A DNA stretch of 64,000 bases from an uncultured Bacillaceae bacterium (lineage in GTDB: Bacteria; Bacillota; Bacilli; Bacillales; Bacillaceae_L): the NCBI GenBank assembly GCA_947497585.1, contig CANMHG010000008.1:124001-188000 (forward strand). Reading direction: 5' to 3'. A program made the translations under genes and the position numbers. Below, piece after piece: positions 1-7,743 of this stretch (position 1 is the first letter of the stretch; the number at the start of each line of letters is the position of its first letter). The notes beneath the pieces were generated by a model. It saw only the letters and a list, made by a program, of their open reading frames with translations. It was not told the DNA's origin and made no database searches.

Positions 1-1
1 G

Positions 2-169
2 TATCATTCTAAGGTAGTGAGTGATGTCATTGAGATCCTTGAATCTGATCAATATAAAATGATGAAGCTGTTAGATGAACTAAGAGTAACTTATGTACCA
101 TTTGAAGATGAACAACCTTTTCAGAATATAAATGACTTAGAAGAATTTCAAAAACTAAATGATAAATAG
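2..169 (+). CDS. mobA: MobA C-terminus (molybdenum cofactor guanylyltransferase), partial
   Basis: This open frame enters from the left edge and ends at TAG 167-169, giving 55 residues. The tail has the pattern PFQNINDLEEF, which resembles the PFxNINTPEDL-type end of MobA nucleotidyltransferases that attach GMP to molybdopterin. The molybdenum-cofactor genes moeA, mobB, moaE and moaD lie 4.4 kb downstream, which supports the call. The catalytic N-terminal half is outside the window, so the identification rests on the tail motif and context only. Confidence 0.6.
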   Translation, partial: YHSKVVSDVIEILESDQYKMMKLLDELRVTYVPFEDEQPFQNINDLEEFQKLNDK

Positions 170-278
170 TGATGAAATTCACATTCATCTACTAGTTAAC
201 TAGATATAATAAACGTACGTTAGCCTGTAAGGGAGGAGGCATTTCCTACTCCTAACTTGGTGACGTATCCTCGATTCA

Positions 279-510
279 GAGGCTGGGACATAACATAAGT
301 GTTTAACTAAAGTTCCGAACAAAGTAATATCTTAGCGGATGAAATATACGTAGACTCCTGCGGGATGAAAAGCAATGGCTAGACCCCGCAGTGCTTAGCA
401 CGAGGAGGCTTGCCTGCTTCCCGCGGAAAGCGAAGTATATTTCAGGAGCGGTATAACTACTCTACAACCTTGTTCGGTTTCTATATAGCTAAACTACTTT
501 TCCTAGCCTC
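279..510. repeat. Nested palindromic intergenic element, copy 1
   Basis: Successive inverted-repeat arms close around one centre: GAGGCTGGGA 279-288 with TCCTAGCCTC 501-510, GTTTAACTA 301-309 with TAGCTAAAC 486-494, CCGAACAA 315-322 with TTGTTCGG 470-477, and GAAATATAC 341-349 with GTATATTTC 435-443. The core carries GACTCCTGCGGGA, GACCCCGCAG, CGAGGAGGCT and CCCGCGGAAAGC, boxes shared with copies near 40.4 and 47.2 kb. A T-run follows the right arm, so the transcript could also act as a terminator for mobA. It fills most of the 170-617 gap; the rest holds the promoter of the next gene. Confidence 0.8.
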
Positions 511-543
511 TTTTTTATGTAAACTAAACAAGTTTTTATTTAA

Positions 544-559
544 TGTGATATGCCTCACA
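544..559 (+). promoter_or_regulatory. Fnr box of the radical SAM gene
   Basis: TGTGATATGCCTCACA is a perfect TGTGA-N6-TCACA palindrome. A -10-like TAGAAT lies at 581-586, so the expected start near 593 puts the box centre at about -41.5, the usual position of an activating Crp/Fnr dimer. Bacillus-type fnr is encoded 1.2 kb downstream. Confidence 0.75.
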
Positions 560-617
560 TACTACACTCCTTCGAGGTGCTAGAATAAAGTCATTAAGAA
601 CTAGGAGGGAATACCTC

Positions 618-1745
618 ATGTTTGATAGAGACTTTAATGAGAATCCATTTATTGTAATCTGGGAGTTAACAAGAGCTTGTCAACTAAAGTGCTTGCATTG
701 TCGAGCCGAAGCACAATATAAGCGTGATCCTAGAGAGTTATCTTTTGAAGAAGGTAAAAAACTGATAGATCAGATATATGATATGCAAAATCCACTACTT
801 GTCTTTACTGGTGGAGATCCACTTATGAGGCCAGATGTTTATGATATTGCGGATTATGCGATAAAAAAAGGTGTACGTGTGTCAATGACACCTAGTGCAA
901 CTCCAAATGTAACCAAAGAGGCTATCGAAAAGGCAAAAGAGGTGGGACTAGCACGTTGGGCCTTTAGTTTAGATGGACCAACAGCAGAAATTCACGATCA
1001 TTTCCGTGGAACAGATGGATCATTTGATCTGACGATGAATGCTATTAAATATTTACACGAACTTGAAATACCAATTCAAATTAATACGGTCATTTCTCGT
1101 TACAATGTGCATGCATTAGATGAAATGGCAAAACTGATTGAAGAACTAGATTGTGTATTGTGGAGTGTGTTCTTCCTTGTTCCTACAGGTAGGGGAAAAG
1201 ATTCTGATATGATTTCACCTGTAGAGCATGAGCAAGTGTTTAGATGGCTTTACGACTTAAGTAAGCGAGTGAAGTTTGATATTAAAACAACAGCTGCTCA
1301 GCATTACCGTAGAGTCGTTATCCAATCAAAAATGAGAGAAACTAAACATGAACCAACAATGATAAAGTACGAAAATGCATTAATGAAAGGGAAGACAGGT
1401 CAATTTGATGGCCTAGGCAGAGCTCCACAAGGGGTGAATGATGGCAATGGTTTTGTTTTCATCTCCCATGTTGGTGATGTGTATCCAAGCGGATTACTTC
1501 CTATAAAGGGAGGAAATGTAAAAGAAACCCCACTCGCAGAAATTTATCGTGAATCACCAATTTTCAAGGATTTACGTAACCCTGATAAATATAAGGGGAA
1601 ATGTGGTGTTTGCGAATTTAGATATGTGTGTGGTGGATCTCGTTCACGTGCATATGCTATGACTGGAGATTATATGGAGAGTGAACCATTCTGCGTGTAT
1701 ATCCCAAAAGAACTTAGAAAAAAAGAAGAAGTAGTTAAACAATAA
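618..1745 (+). CDS. Radical SAM/SPASM domain protein
   Basis: This 375-residue protein has the radical SAM signature C21-x3-C25-x2-C28 near its N-terminus. It also has a cysteine-rich SPASM-type tail from about residue 329 (CGVC, VCGG, and a final FC) that would bind auxiliary Fe-S clusters. It resembles the family related to heme-d1/alternative-heme enzymes (NirJ/AhbC/AhbD-like) rather than MoaA, because the MoaA C-terminal GG tail is absent. AGGAGG at 603-608 supports the ATG. The Fnr box upstream implies oxygen-limited expression. A hairpin shared with fnr terminates it. The substrate is unknown; a heme-side-chain or peptide-modifying role is only inference. Confidence 0.85.
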   Translation: MFDRDFNENPFIVIWELTRACQLKCLHCRAEAQYKRDPRELSFEEGKKLIDQIYDMQNPLLVFTGGDPLMRPDVYDIADYAIKKGVRVSMTPSATPNVTKEAIEKAKEVGLARWAFSLDGPTAEIHDHFRGTDGSFDLTMNAIKYLHELEIPIQINTVISRYNVHALDEMAKLIEELDCVLWSVFFLVPTGRGKDSDMISPVEHEQVFRWLYDLSKRVKFDIKTTAAQHYRRVVIQSKMRETKHEPTMIKYENALMKGKTGQFDGLGRAPQGVNDGNGFVFISHVGDVYPSGLLPIKGGNVKETPLAEIYRESPIFKDLRNPDKYKGKCGVCEFRYVCGGSRSRAYAMTGDYMESEPFCVYIPKELRKKEEVVKQ

Positions 1746-1749
1746 AGAA

Positions 1750-1789
1750 TAAAAAGAGCTGCTAGATATTTAAATCTGGCAGCTTATTC
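1750..1789. terminator. Bidirectional terminator between the radical SAM gene and fnr
   Basis: AGCTGCTAGAT 1757-1767 pairs with ATCTGGCAGCT 1774-1784, with A-rich and T-rich flanks on the two sides. It separates two convergent genes and overlaps the fnr stop codon. Confidence 0.8.
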
Positions 1790-2482
1790 TATACTACAAA
1801 TGATAGCAGGACAACCTTCACAGTTTATCTCTTTTTTCAAATAGTCTAAATCATGTATCATTATCTTTCCTTTTGAAATTGAGATAATGTTATTTTTTCG
1901 AAGCTCATTTAACATGCGGTTCGTGCTCTCACGTGTAGTTGCACAAAAGTTTGCTAATTCTTGATTTGTTAAGTGAAGATTGATTAAGATGCCATCGTCT
2001 TTTTTTATACCATAACTATTCGTCATTCTGATCAGAGTGGAGTACAGTGCTCCTTTTTTCCCAAGAAGTACAAGGTCTCTAAACTTGGTTTGCGTCTTGC
2101 GGAAATGATCGCTCATCCATTTCATAAACTCCATTGCAAGTTTACCATTTTCAAAAAGTGTGCGTTCGATATTCTCTTTTTTGATAACAGCTACTTCTCC
2201 TGATTCGATTACCTGGGCATTAAATAAATACTTGGCATTCTCAGAAAATAGAGTAAGTTCGCCAACTATTTCACTATGTGCACATATTCGAAGAGATAAC
2301 TCTCTTCCATCTGCTGCCACTTTGCTAATTTTAACTCGACCTGATTGGATAATATAAAGCTCTTTTGCCTCCATACCCTCTTGAAATAAGTAGGAGCCCT
2401 TTTCCATTTTCATACTATAATCCGACGATTTTAGTAGTTCTGTTAATTCAGTTGACAGGGTAGGCTTTGAACAAGTAGTCAT
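1784..2482 (-). CDS. fnr: Fnr, oxygen-sensing transcription regulator of Bacillus type
   Basis: This 232-residue Crp/Fnr protein has an N-terminal cyclic-nucleotide-binding-type beta barrel (about 25-115), a dimer helix, and a winged helix-turn-helix with recognition segment TTRESTNRMLNEL near residues 182-194. The C-terminus carries C221-x2-C224-x4-C229, the cysteine spacing known for the [4Fe-4S] cluster of B. subtilis Fnr. D136 falls where the known aspartate ligand is expected. It should activate anaerobic genes by binding TGTGA-N6-TCACA sites, five of which occur nearby. GAGGTGA precedes the ATG. I see no clear Fnr box upstream of the gene itself. Confidence 0.9.
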   Translation of the reverse strand: MTTCSKPTLSTELTELLKSSDYSMKMEKGSYLFQEGMEAKELYIIQSGRVKISKVAADGRELSLRICAHSEIVGELTLFSENAKYLFNAQVIESGEVAVIKKENIERTLFENGKLAMEFMKWMSDHFRKTQTKFRDLVLLGKKGALYSTLIRMTNSYGIKKDDGILINLHLTNQELANFCATTRESTNRMLNELRKNNIISISKGKIMIHDLDYLKKEINCEGCPAIICSIE

Positions 2483-2655
2483 GAGGATTCACCTCTCAAT
2501 ATAAATTGCTATCTATCTTTGATTTAAAAGCAAATGACATACACAGTCAATGACAGCAAAGTGAACGAGGTGGAGGTTTTTCATCATAAAATGCTTGGAA
2601 ACGTTGATATATACAGACTGACAGTCTTTTTGAACAAATTCTTACAATTTGGTAA

Positions 2656-2687
2656 GAATTCCTTCCAGGACAAAAAAATAGGAATTC
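2656..2687 (-). terminator. Weak inverted repeat downstream of the second Crp/Fnr gene
   Basis: GAATTCCT 2656-2663 pairs with AGGAATTC 2680-2687 around a 16-base loop. On the minus strand it would follow the stop at 2712. It lacks a clear U-run, so termination is uncertain. Confidence 0.3.
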
Positions 2688-2711
2688 AGCTTAATCAGCC
2701 TCTTCCTATAC

Positions 2712-3410
2712 TTAAGCAAACATTTGAACTTTGTATAGTGTACAAAACTTACACCAGTCTACAATCACAATCTTTTTGTCATAAATAGCAATGACATTGT
2801 CATTCTTTAAACGGGTAAAAACCCTACTAACACTTTCTCTTCTAGCACCCACTAAATTTGCAAATTCCTGAACGGTTAAGGGAAGTTCAATCTGAACGCC
2901 ATACCCATGATGTTCACCAAATTCCTTTGCAAGTCGATCTAGTGCAGATATCGTTTTACTATATACATCTAGTAAAGCTATATCACGTAAGGTTGATGTA
3001 AAGCCTCTTAATTGTGAACTCATATATCGAATGATCTCAATACCTAATTCAGGATTATACTTTAATTCTTTTTCCAAGGCCTCTGTTTTTAAAAACAAAA
3101 CATCGCCATCTACAATCATGTGTGCAGTTGCAGGATAAAACGAGCCTGGTTCTGAGAAAAGACATGCTTCAGCAAATAAGTCTCCAGCTTTTTTGAGACA
3201 TACTACTAATTCCTTTCCTGTATTGTCACCTTTCGTTAAGCGAACAATTCCAGTCTTAACAAAGTACACTCCCTTTGCTTCTTCAAACTCAGTAAAAATG
3301 GTTTCTCCTTTTGCAAACCTCAAGGTAGTTAAGCTTTTCTGGATAAACTCTAAAGATTCCTCTGGGAGCTCCTTAAATAAATCAAGTTTTCGTAACAGCT
3401 CTTTATACAT
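2712..3410 (-). CDS. Crp/Fnr family transcription regulator, second paralog
   Basis: This 232-residue protein has an effector-binding barrel (about 10-110), a long dimer helix and a helix-turn-helix with LTVQEFANLVGARRESVSR. It lacks the Fnr C-x2-C-x4-C tail, but ends with a WCKFC motif that could bind metal or sense redox. The ATG at 3410 is chosen because AGGGGGAT sits just upstream; a longer frame starting at TTG 3449 has no such site. An AGTGA-N6-TCACT palindrome lies upstream. It may link Fnr or itself to the neighbouring nitrosative-stress and molybdenum genes. Its effector is unknown. Confidence 0.85.
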   Translation of the reverse strand: MYKELLRKLDLFKELPEESLEFIQKSLTTLRFAKGETIFTEFEEAKGVYFVKTGIVRLTKGDNTGKELVVCLKKAGDLFAEACLFSEPGSFYPATAHMIVDGDVLFLKTEALEKELKYNPELGIEIIRYMSSQLRGFTSTLRDIALLDVYSKTISALDRLAKEFGEHHGYGVQIELPLTVQEFANLVGARRESVSRVFTRLKNDNVIAIYDKKIVIVDWCKFCTLYKVQMFA

Positions 3411-3534
3411 AGTTATCCCCCTAAACACTCCTATTAGCATTTCTTGCAAGGATGTTTACAATCTACGAGGTAATGGTTTCGAAGTTATAATTCTACATTC
3501 TATAATTAGTTTAACTGTGTTATACGGTATTGTA

Positions 3535-3550
3535 AGTGATGTAAGTCACT
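3535..3550 (-). promoter_or_regulatory. Crp/Fnr-type palindrome upstream of the second regulator
   Basis: AGTGATGTAAGTCACT is a perfect 5-6-5 palindrome related to TGTGA-N6-TCACA. It lies 125 bases before the start codon of the regulator at 3410. No convincing -10 at the standard distance is visible, so the site could be for autoregulation or for Fnr. Confidence 0.5.
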
Positions 3551-3569
3551 TGAGTACCAAGAGAAAAAC

Positions 3570-3599
3570 AAAAACTCCTTAATCATTTAAGGAGTTTTT
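3570..3599 (-). terminator. Terminator of scdA
   Basis: AAAAACTCCTT 3570-3580 pairs perfectly with AAGGAGTTTTT 3589-3599. Read on the minus strand it ends in a U-run just after the scdA stop codon. Confidence 0.8.
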
Positions 3600-3611
3600 G
3601 AGGTTAACATA

Positions 3612-4319
3612 CTAGTGTTGTGAAGCAGCTCTTGGAAAAAGGATATTATTTTCTAAGTGAATATGCTGAAACAAATCTGATTCTAAATATTCTAGACGCT
3701 GGTAAACAAGCCGGTAAGTACCGCATGCACCCAGTGGAGGAGTGAAGTCATTCGTAATTTCACGAATTTCTTTTATAATATCTCCGGCTCCGTCATGATC
3801 ATCTTCAAGTTCGTTAATTAGTTTTTTCATTTTTTCAAGAGTTTCTGGTGTTGGATTGTTTTCATATTCTAAGATAAAGGGAAATGCTTCTGTTTCTTCC
3901 TTAATTGTGTGTTGCTCTAATTCTGCTTTTAGCTGGTTAAATAGAGTATGAATTCTAGCTAGATGTTTATGCTCTGCACCATGAACACGTAATACCTTTG
4001 TGACATAAGGAGTAAGCTGAGGCAGCTCCTCATTTAGGTAACGGTGATGCTTATTAATAATGTGTTCAATTAACTCGCTGTAAGAAGCATTTGCCCAGTC
4101 AATCTCACGTTCATTACGTTCTTTCATATCGTAATAAAGTTCATTTAAACGACTTACTACTTCCTCAGCAGATAAATTTCTCTCCTGTATAGCATCTATA
4201 AGTGGTCGATTTCCACCACAACAAAAGTCAATTCGATAAGATTTAAATAGGTCCCCAGCTTTAGGAAACTTTGTTACAACTTCGCCAATGATCGATTGTT
4301 CAGTAAAAACGTGTTCCAT
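3612..4319 (-). CDS. scdA: ScdA/Ric (YtfE) iron-sulfur cluster repair di-iron protein
   Basis: This 235-residue protein has an N-terminal ScdA_N domain (DUF542) with DFCCGG near residues 32-37. A hemerythrin-like four-helix region follows, with metal-binding His/Glu positions (HHRYL, EHKH, HTIKEE, HLENNILFPR). Family members repair Fe-S clusters damaged by nitric oxide or oxidants. The ATG at 4319 has GGAGGT six bases upstream; a longer frame from TTG 4334 would bury that site. It is divergent from moeA, and each has its own Fnr box. This fits protection during nitrate or nitrite respiration. Confidence 0.9.
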   Translation of the reverse strand: MEHVFTEQSIIGEVVTKFPKAGDLFKSYRIDFCCGGNRPLIDAIQERNLSAEEVVSRLNELYYDMKERNEREIDWANASYSELIEHIINKHHRYLNEELPQLTPYVTKVLRVHGAEHKHLARIHTLFNQLKAELEQHTIKEETEAFPFILEYENNPTPETLEKMKKLINELEDDHDGAGDIIKEIREITNDFTPPLGACGTYRLVYQRLEYLESDLFQHIHLENNILFPRAASQH

Positions 4320-4360
4320 GAGTAGTACCTCCAATTGTTATTAAATTTGGTTCTAAACAT

Positions 4361-4403
4361 AGAATAACGTGATTGTTTATTTTAAGAGGTGATTCAAATC
4401 ACA
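4361..4403 (-). promoter_or_regulatory. scdA promoter with Fnr box
   Basis: The palindrome GGTGATTCAAATCACA (4388-4403; minus strand TGTGATTTGAATCACC) is centred about 41.5 bases upstream of the start expected from the -10-like TATTCT (complement of 4361-4366). Confidence 0.65.
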
Positions 4404-4429
4404 CAATGTACTAATTTTTTATCACTTTA

Positions 4430-4472
4430 TGTGATAACTATCACAAACCGATAGGAAGAATGTTGCTACTAT
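4430..4472 (+). promoter_or_regulatory. moeA operon promoter with Fnr box
   Basis: TGTGATAACTATCACA at 4430-4445 is a perfect TGTGA-N6-TCACA site. The -10-like TACTAT at 4467-4472 predicts a start near 4479, placing the box centre at about -41.5. The box is only 26 bases from the scdA box, so occupancy of both could interact. Confidence 0.7.
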
Positions 4473-4594
4473 AGATATAGTGAGAAAAGGGTATTCACCA
4501 AAAAAAAGTAACACTCTTTATTTTGAACAAACGAAAGAATGAAGTACAATAGAATGTAATCTAAAATAGTTTGAGATATAAGGAGATAGTAAAA

Positions 4595-5863
4595 ATGGTA
4601 GAAAAACGTACGCCTATTCCTGTACATGAGGCTGTAAATAAAATCATGTTCTTTGCAAGCAGTGGAGAGCCAGAACTAATCCCTCTAGAAGAAAGCTATG
4701 GGAGATTTTTAGCTGAAGATCTAAAGGCAGACCATGATGTTCCACCTTTTGACCGTTCTCCATATGACGGGTTTGCAATCAGGTCTGAGGATACGAAACT
4801 AGCTAATCAATCAAATGCAGTGGAGTTTGAGGTTATAGAAGAGATTGGGGCTGGTTCAGTCGCAACGAAGGAAGTTGGTCCTTTCCAAGCTATTCGAATT
4901 ATGACAGGTGCACAAATGCCAATTCAATGTGACGCCGTGGTCATGCTTGAGTTAACAAAAGAATATGAGCGAGATGGCTATAAATATATGTCAATAAAAA
5001 GACAATTACAATCCGGTGATAATATTTCTTTCCAAGGTGAGGATACCCAAAAGGGGAATGTCTTGGTTGAAAAGGGAACAAGAATTAACCCAGGAGTGTC
5101 GGCACTTTTAGCTACGTTTGGTTATGATAAGGTTTTAGTTGGAAGAAAGCCAACTGTAGGGATTTATGCTACTGGAACGGAATTACTTGATGTTCATGAA
5201 GGGCTTGTCCCTGGAAAAATTCGAAATAGTAACTCATATATGATTCGTAGTCAGATCGAGCGTGCTGGTGCAGAGCCAATTTACTTTGGTAAACTTGCAG
5301 ATGATTTTGATACTTGTTATGAAGCTATTACGAATGCACTTGAAAAGGTAGATATGTTGATTACAACAGGTGGCGTGTCTGTAGGGGATTATGATTACTT
5401 ACCTGCAATTTATGAAAAATTAGGTGCAGAAGTACTTTTTAATAAAATTGGAATGAGACCTGGTAGTGTCACAACCGTTGCTCAGTTTGAAGGCAAATTA
5501 CTATTCGGTTTATCAGGGAATCCTTCAGCGTGTTATGTAGGTTTTGAGTTGTTTGTAAGACCAATAATAAGAACACTGCTAAATAGCCCGAATCCACATT
5601 TAAAGAAAATTACAGCTCGATTAGATGTTGATTTCCCTAAACCAAATCCTTTTACCAGATTTGTACGTAGTAGCATTTCATTTAAAGATGGGATGGTTTC
5701 TGTTACTCCAAGTGGTTTAGACAAGTCAAATGTTGTCACTTCACTCTCCGGTGCAAATGCCTTAATGGTACTGCCAGGAGGTACAAGGGGTTATGAACAA
5801 GGCATGCAAGTAGATGTTTTACTACTTGAGGATGAAGAGGGATGTCAATGGCCCTGGAACTAG
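4595..5863 (+). CDS. moeA: MoeA, molybdopterin molybdenumtransferase
   Basis: This 422-residue protein inserts molybdate into adenylated molybdopterin. It carries the conserved PPFDRSPYDGFAIR segment near residue 47 and the TGGVSVGDYDY loop near residue 257, both typical of MoeA/gephyrin. Length is normal for the family. AGGAG at 4581-4585 supports the ATG at 4595 over a TTG at 4571. It is the first gene of moeA-mobB-moaE-moaD, overlaps mobB by 16 bases, and is preceded by an Fnr-type promoter. Confidence 0.95.
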   Translation: MVEKRTPIPVHEAVNKIMFFASSGEPELIPLEESYGRFLAEDLKADHDVPPFDRSPYDGFAIRSEDTKLANQSNAVEFEVIEEIGAGSVATKEVGPFQAIRIMTGAQMPIQCDAVVMLELTKEYERDGYKYMSIKRQLQSGDNISFQGEDTQKGNVLVEKGTRINPGVSALLATFGYDKVLVGRKPTVGIYATGTELLDVHEGLVPGKIRNSNSYMIRSQIERAGAEPIYFGKLADDFDTCYEAITNALEKVDMLITTGGVSVGDYDYLPAIYEKLGAEVLFNKIGMRPGSVTTVAQFEGKLLFGLSGNPSACYVGFELFVRPIIRTLLNSPNPHLKKITARLDVDFPKPNPFTRFVRSSISFKDGMVSVTPSGLDKSNVVTSLSGANALMVLPGGTRGYEQGMQVDVLLLEDEEGCQWPWN

Positions 5864-6375
5864 ATGTACCAGTCATACAGGTCGTAGGCTATCAAAATAG
5901 TGGTAAGACAACATATGTGGAAAAGTTAATAAAACAAGCAACTACTTTAGGTATAAGTGTAGCGACGGTTAAACACCATGGACATGGTGGTAAGCCTGAT
6001 TTGTTGGATAATGGGAAAGATTCAGATCGACACCGCTTGGCTGGAGCTCAGGTAGCGAGTGTGGAAGGTGATGGCGTTTTACAATTATATTGTAAAAGAG
6101 ATGAATGGAAGTTAAATGACATTCTTAGTATCTATAAGCATCTCGCAATTGATTTGGTCATTGTAGAAGGATATAAAAATGAAACCTATCCAAAGGTTGT
6201 TTTAGTTCGTAATGAGGATGATTTAACTTTACTAAATCAGCTTACTAACATTATGGCAGTTATTTCTTGGTTTCCTTTGGAAGAAGACGTGAAACGGAAA
6301 TTTGTCACATTCAATCTAGAAAATGACGAATCAGTTTTACTTATATTACAAGTAGTGAGGGAAATACATGAGTGA
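5848..6375 (+). CDS. mobB: MobB, molybdopterin-guanine dinucleotide biosynthesis GTPase
   Basis: This protein of about 175 residues has a Walker A motif GYQNSGKTT near residues 14-22 and the family's TVKHHGHG and VIVEGYKN segments. MobB binds GTP and assists MobA in making the guanine dinucleotide cofactor. GAGGG at 5836-5841 sits six bases before ATG 5848; ATG 5842 would leave almost no spacing. The gene begins inside moeA and its end overlaps moaE by eight bases, indicating coupled translation. Confidence 0.9.
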   Translation: MALELDVPVIQVVGYQNSGKTTYVEKLIKQATTLGISVATVKHHGHGGKPDLLDNGKDSDRHRLAGAQVASVEGDGVLQLYCKRDEWKLNDILSIYKHLAIDLVIVEGYKNETYPKVVLVRNEDDLTLLNQLTNIMAVISWFPLEEDVKRKFVTFNLENDESVLLILQVVREIHE

Positions 6376-6838
6376 AAAACGTTTTTTACTAACAAAAGAT
6401 ATTATAAATATAGAAGAAGTGACAAATAAAGTCATTCGTCGTGAAGCCGGTGCTATTACAACTTTTACTGGCACAGTGCGCGAATTTACAAAAGGCAAGA
6501 GAACTCTTTATTTAGAATATGATGCTTATGTTCCGATGGCTGAAAAGAAGCTTGAGCAGATTGGTGTTGAAATAAACGAGAAATGGCCAGATTCAATGGT
6601 AGCCATTACACATCGTATTGGTAGATTAGAGATTTCAGATATAGCCGTTGTTATCGCAGTTTCTACACCGCATAGACGTGATGCTTATGAAGCAAATGAA
6701 TACGCCATTGAACGTATTAAGGAAATCGTACCTATTTGGAAAAAGGAACATTGGGAAGACGGCGAGATGTGGATAGGAGATCAACTCGAGAAGAAAGCCT
6801 ATCCAACAGGTAAGCCGGAACAGGAGGACTTAGTGTGA
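6368..6838 (+). CDS. moaE: MoaE, molybdopterin synthase catalytic subunit
   Basis: This 156-residue protein has the MoaE features: GAITTFTGTVREFTKGK near 27-43, the HRIGRLEISD stretch, and a conserved lysine region WKKEHWEDGEMW near 122-133. It converts precursor Z to molybdopterin using sulfur carried by MoaD. A four-base overlap (GTGA) with moaD at its end implies translational coupling of the two subunits. Confidence 0.95.
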   Translation: MSEKRFLLTKDIINIEEVTNKVIRREAGAITTFTGTVREFTKGKRTLYLEYDAYVPMAEKKLEQIGVEINEKWPDSMVAITHRIGRLEISDIAVVIAVSTPHRRDAYEANEYAIERIKEIVPIWKKEHWEDGEMWIGDQLEKKAYPTGKPEQEDLV

Positions 6839-7068
6839 TTACTGTATTATTTTTTGCACATTTACAGGACGCAGTTGGACAAGAAAAAGTGATGATCGAT
6901 AAGGCACCTATTTCGATAATTGATTTGAAGAAAGAGTTGGCGGCTCTGTATTCGTTGCAGGGCCTTGAAAATGTGATGTTTGCGATAAATGAAGAATATG
7001 CAACAGGTGATGATCTTGTTAAAGATGGGGATACTGTTGCTTTAATACCGCCTGTTAGTGGTGGGTGA
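6835..7068 (+). CDS. moaD: MoaD, molybdopterin synthase sulfur carrier
   Basis: This 77-residue beta-grasp protein ends in PPVSGG; the terminal GG is the thiocarboxylation site that donates sulfur. It starts at GTG 6835 with AGGAGG at 6822-6827. It is the last gene of the operon. moaA, moaB, moaC and moeB are not in this window, so the pathway must be completed elsewhere. Confidence 0.93.
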   Translation: MITVLFFAHLQDAVGQEKVMIDKAPISIIDLKKELAALYSLQGLENVMFAINEEYATGDDLVKDGDTVALIPPVSGG

Positions 7069-7076
7069 TAGAGAGT

Positions 7077-7113
7077 CGACAAGTACGGGGGTGGTGGTGC
7101 TTGTCGGTTTTTT
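7077..7113 (+). terminator. Terminator of the moeA-moaD operon
   Basis: CGACAAG 7077-7083 pairs with CTTGTCG 7100-7106 and is followed by a T-run. It lies just before the first tandem palindrome array. Confidence 0.75.
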
Positions 7114-7124
7114 GTGTTGGATAT

Positions 7125-7708
7125 GAAAAAAGTTTTATCGGTAAGAAAACGTGGTGGTGCCGTGGAAAATGAGCCGATAAAGAGTTTTATCGGTAAGAAA
7201 ACGTAGTGTTGTCGTGGAAAATAAACCGATAAAAAGTTTTATCGGTAAGAAAAAGTAGTGGTGTCGGAAAAAATAAACCGATAAAGAGTTTTATCGGCAA
7301 GAAAATATAGTGGTATCGTGGAAAATAAACCGATAAAAAGTTTTATCGGCAAAAAACATAGTGGTGTCGGAAAAATAAACCGATAAAAAGTTTTATCGGT
7401 AAGAAAAAGTAGTGGTGTCGGAAAAAATAAACCGATAAAAAGTTTTATCGGCAAGAAAACGTAGTGGGTCGGAAAAAATAAACCGATAAAAAGTTTAATC
7501 GGCAAGAAACGTAGTGGTGACGGAAAAATAAACTGATAAAAAGTTTTATCGGCAAAAAACGTAGTGGGTCGGAAAAAATAAACCGATAAAAAGTTTTATC
7601 GGCAAAAAACGTAGTGGTGTCGGAAAAAATAAACCAATAAAAAGTTTTATCAGCAAGAAAACCTACTAGAACCAGAAAAAAAAAGCCGATAAAAAACTTT
7701 ATCGACCT
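7125..7708. repeat. Tandem array of about 11 palindromic units, period 50-52 bp
   Basis: Each unit contains the palindrome CCGATAAAAAGTTTTATCGG (nine-base arms) followed by about 30-32 bases resembling AAGAAAACGTAGTGGTGTCGG and an A-rich run. Palindromes start at 7174, 7226, 7278, 7330, 7380, 7432, 7483, 7533, 7583, 7634 and 7686, with a half unit at 7125. The last two are the most degenerate. The array fills the gap between the convergent moaD and NERD genes. Units are near-identical throughout, unlike CRISPR spacers, and short frames through it are not genes. Confidence 0.9.
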
Positions 7709-7743
7709 ATAAAAACGAAAGAATAGAATCCCAAGACCGTAAA

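Noticed and set aside
2534-2788. Plus-strand frame between fnr and the second regulator
   Set aside because: It overlaps the coding end of the minus-strand regulator and lacks a ribosome site; composition is intergenic.
7239-7505. Minus-strand open frame with repeated LFIGLFF segments
   Set aside because: It is read straight through the tandem palindromes. The period varies and is mostly not a multiple of three, there is no ribosome site, and composition is unlike a real protein.
7125-7708. CRISPR array
   Set aside because: The segments between the palindromes are near-identical to each other, so there are no unique spacers, and no cas genes are present.
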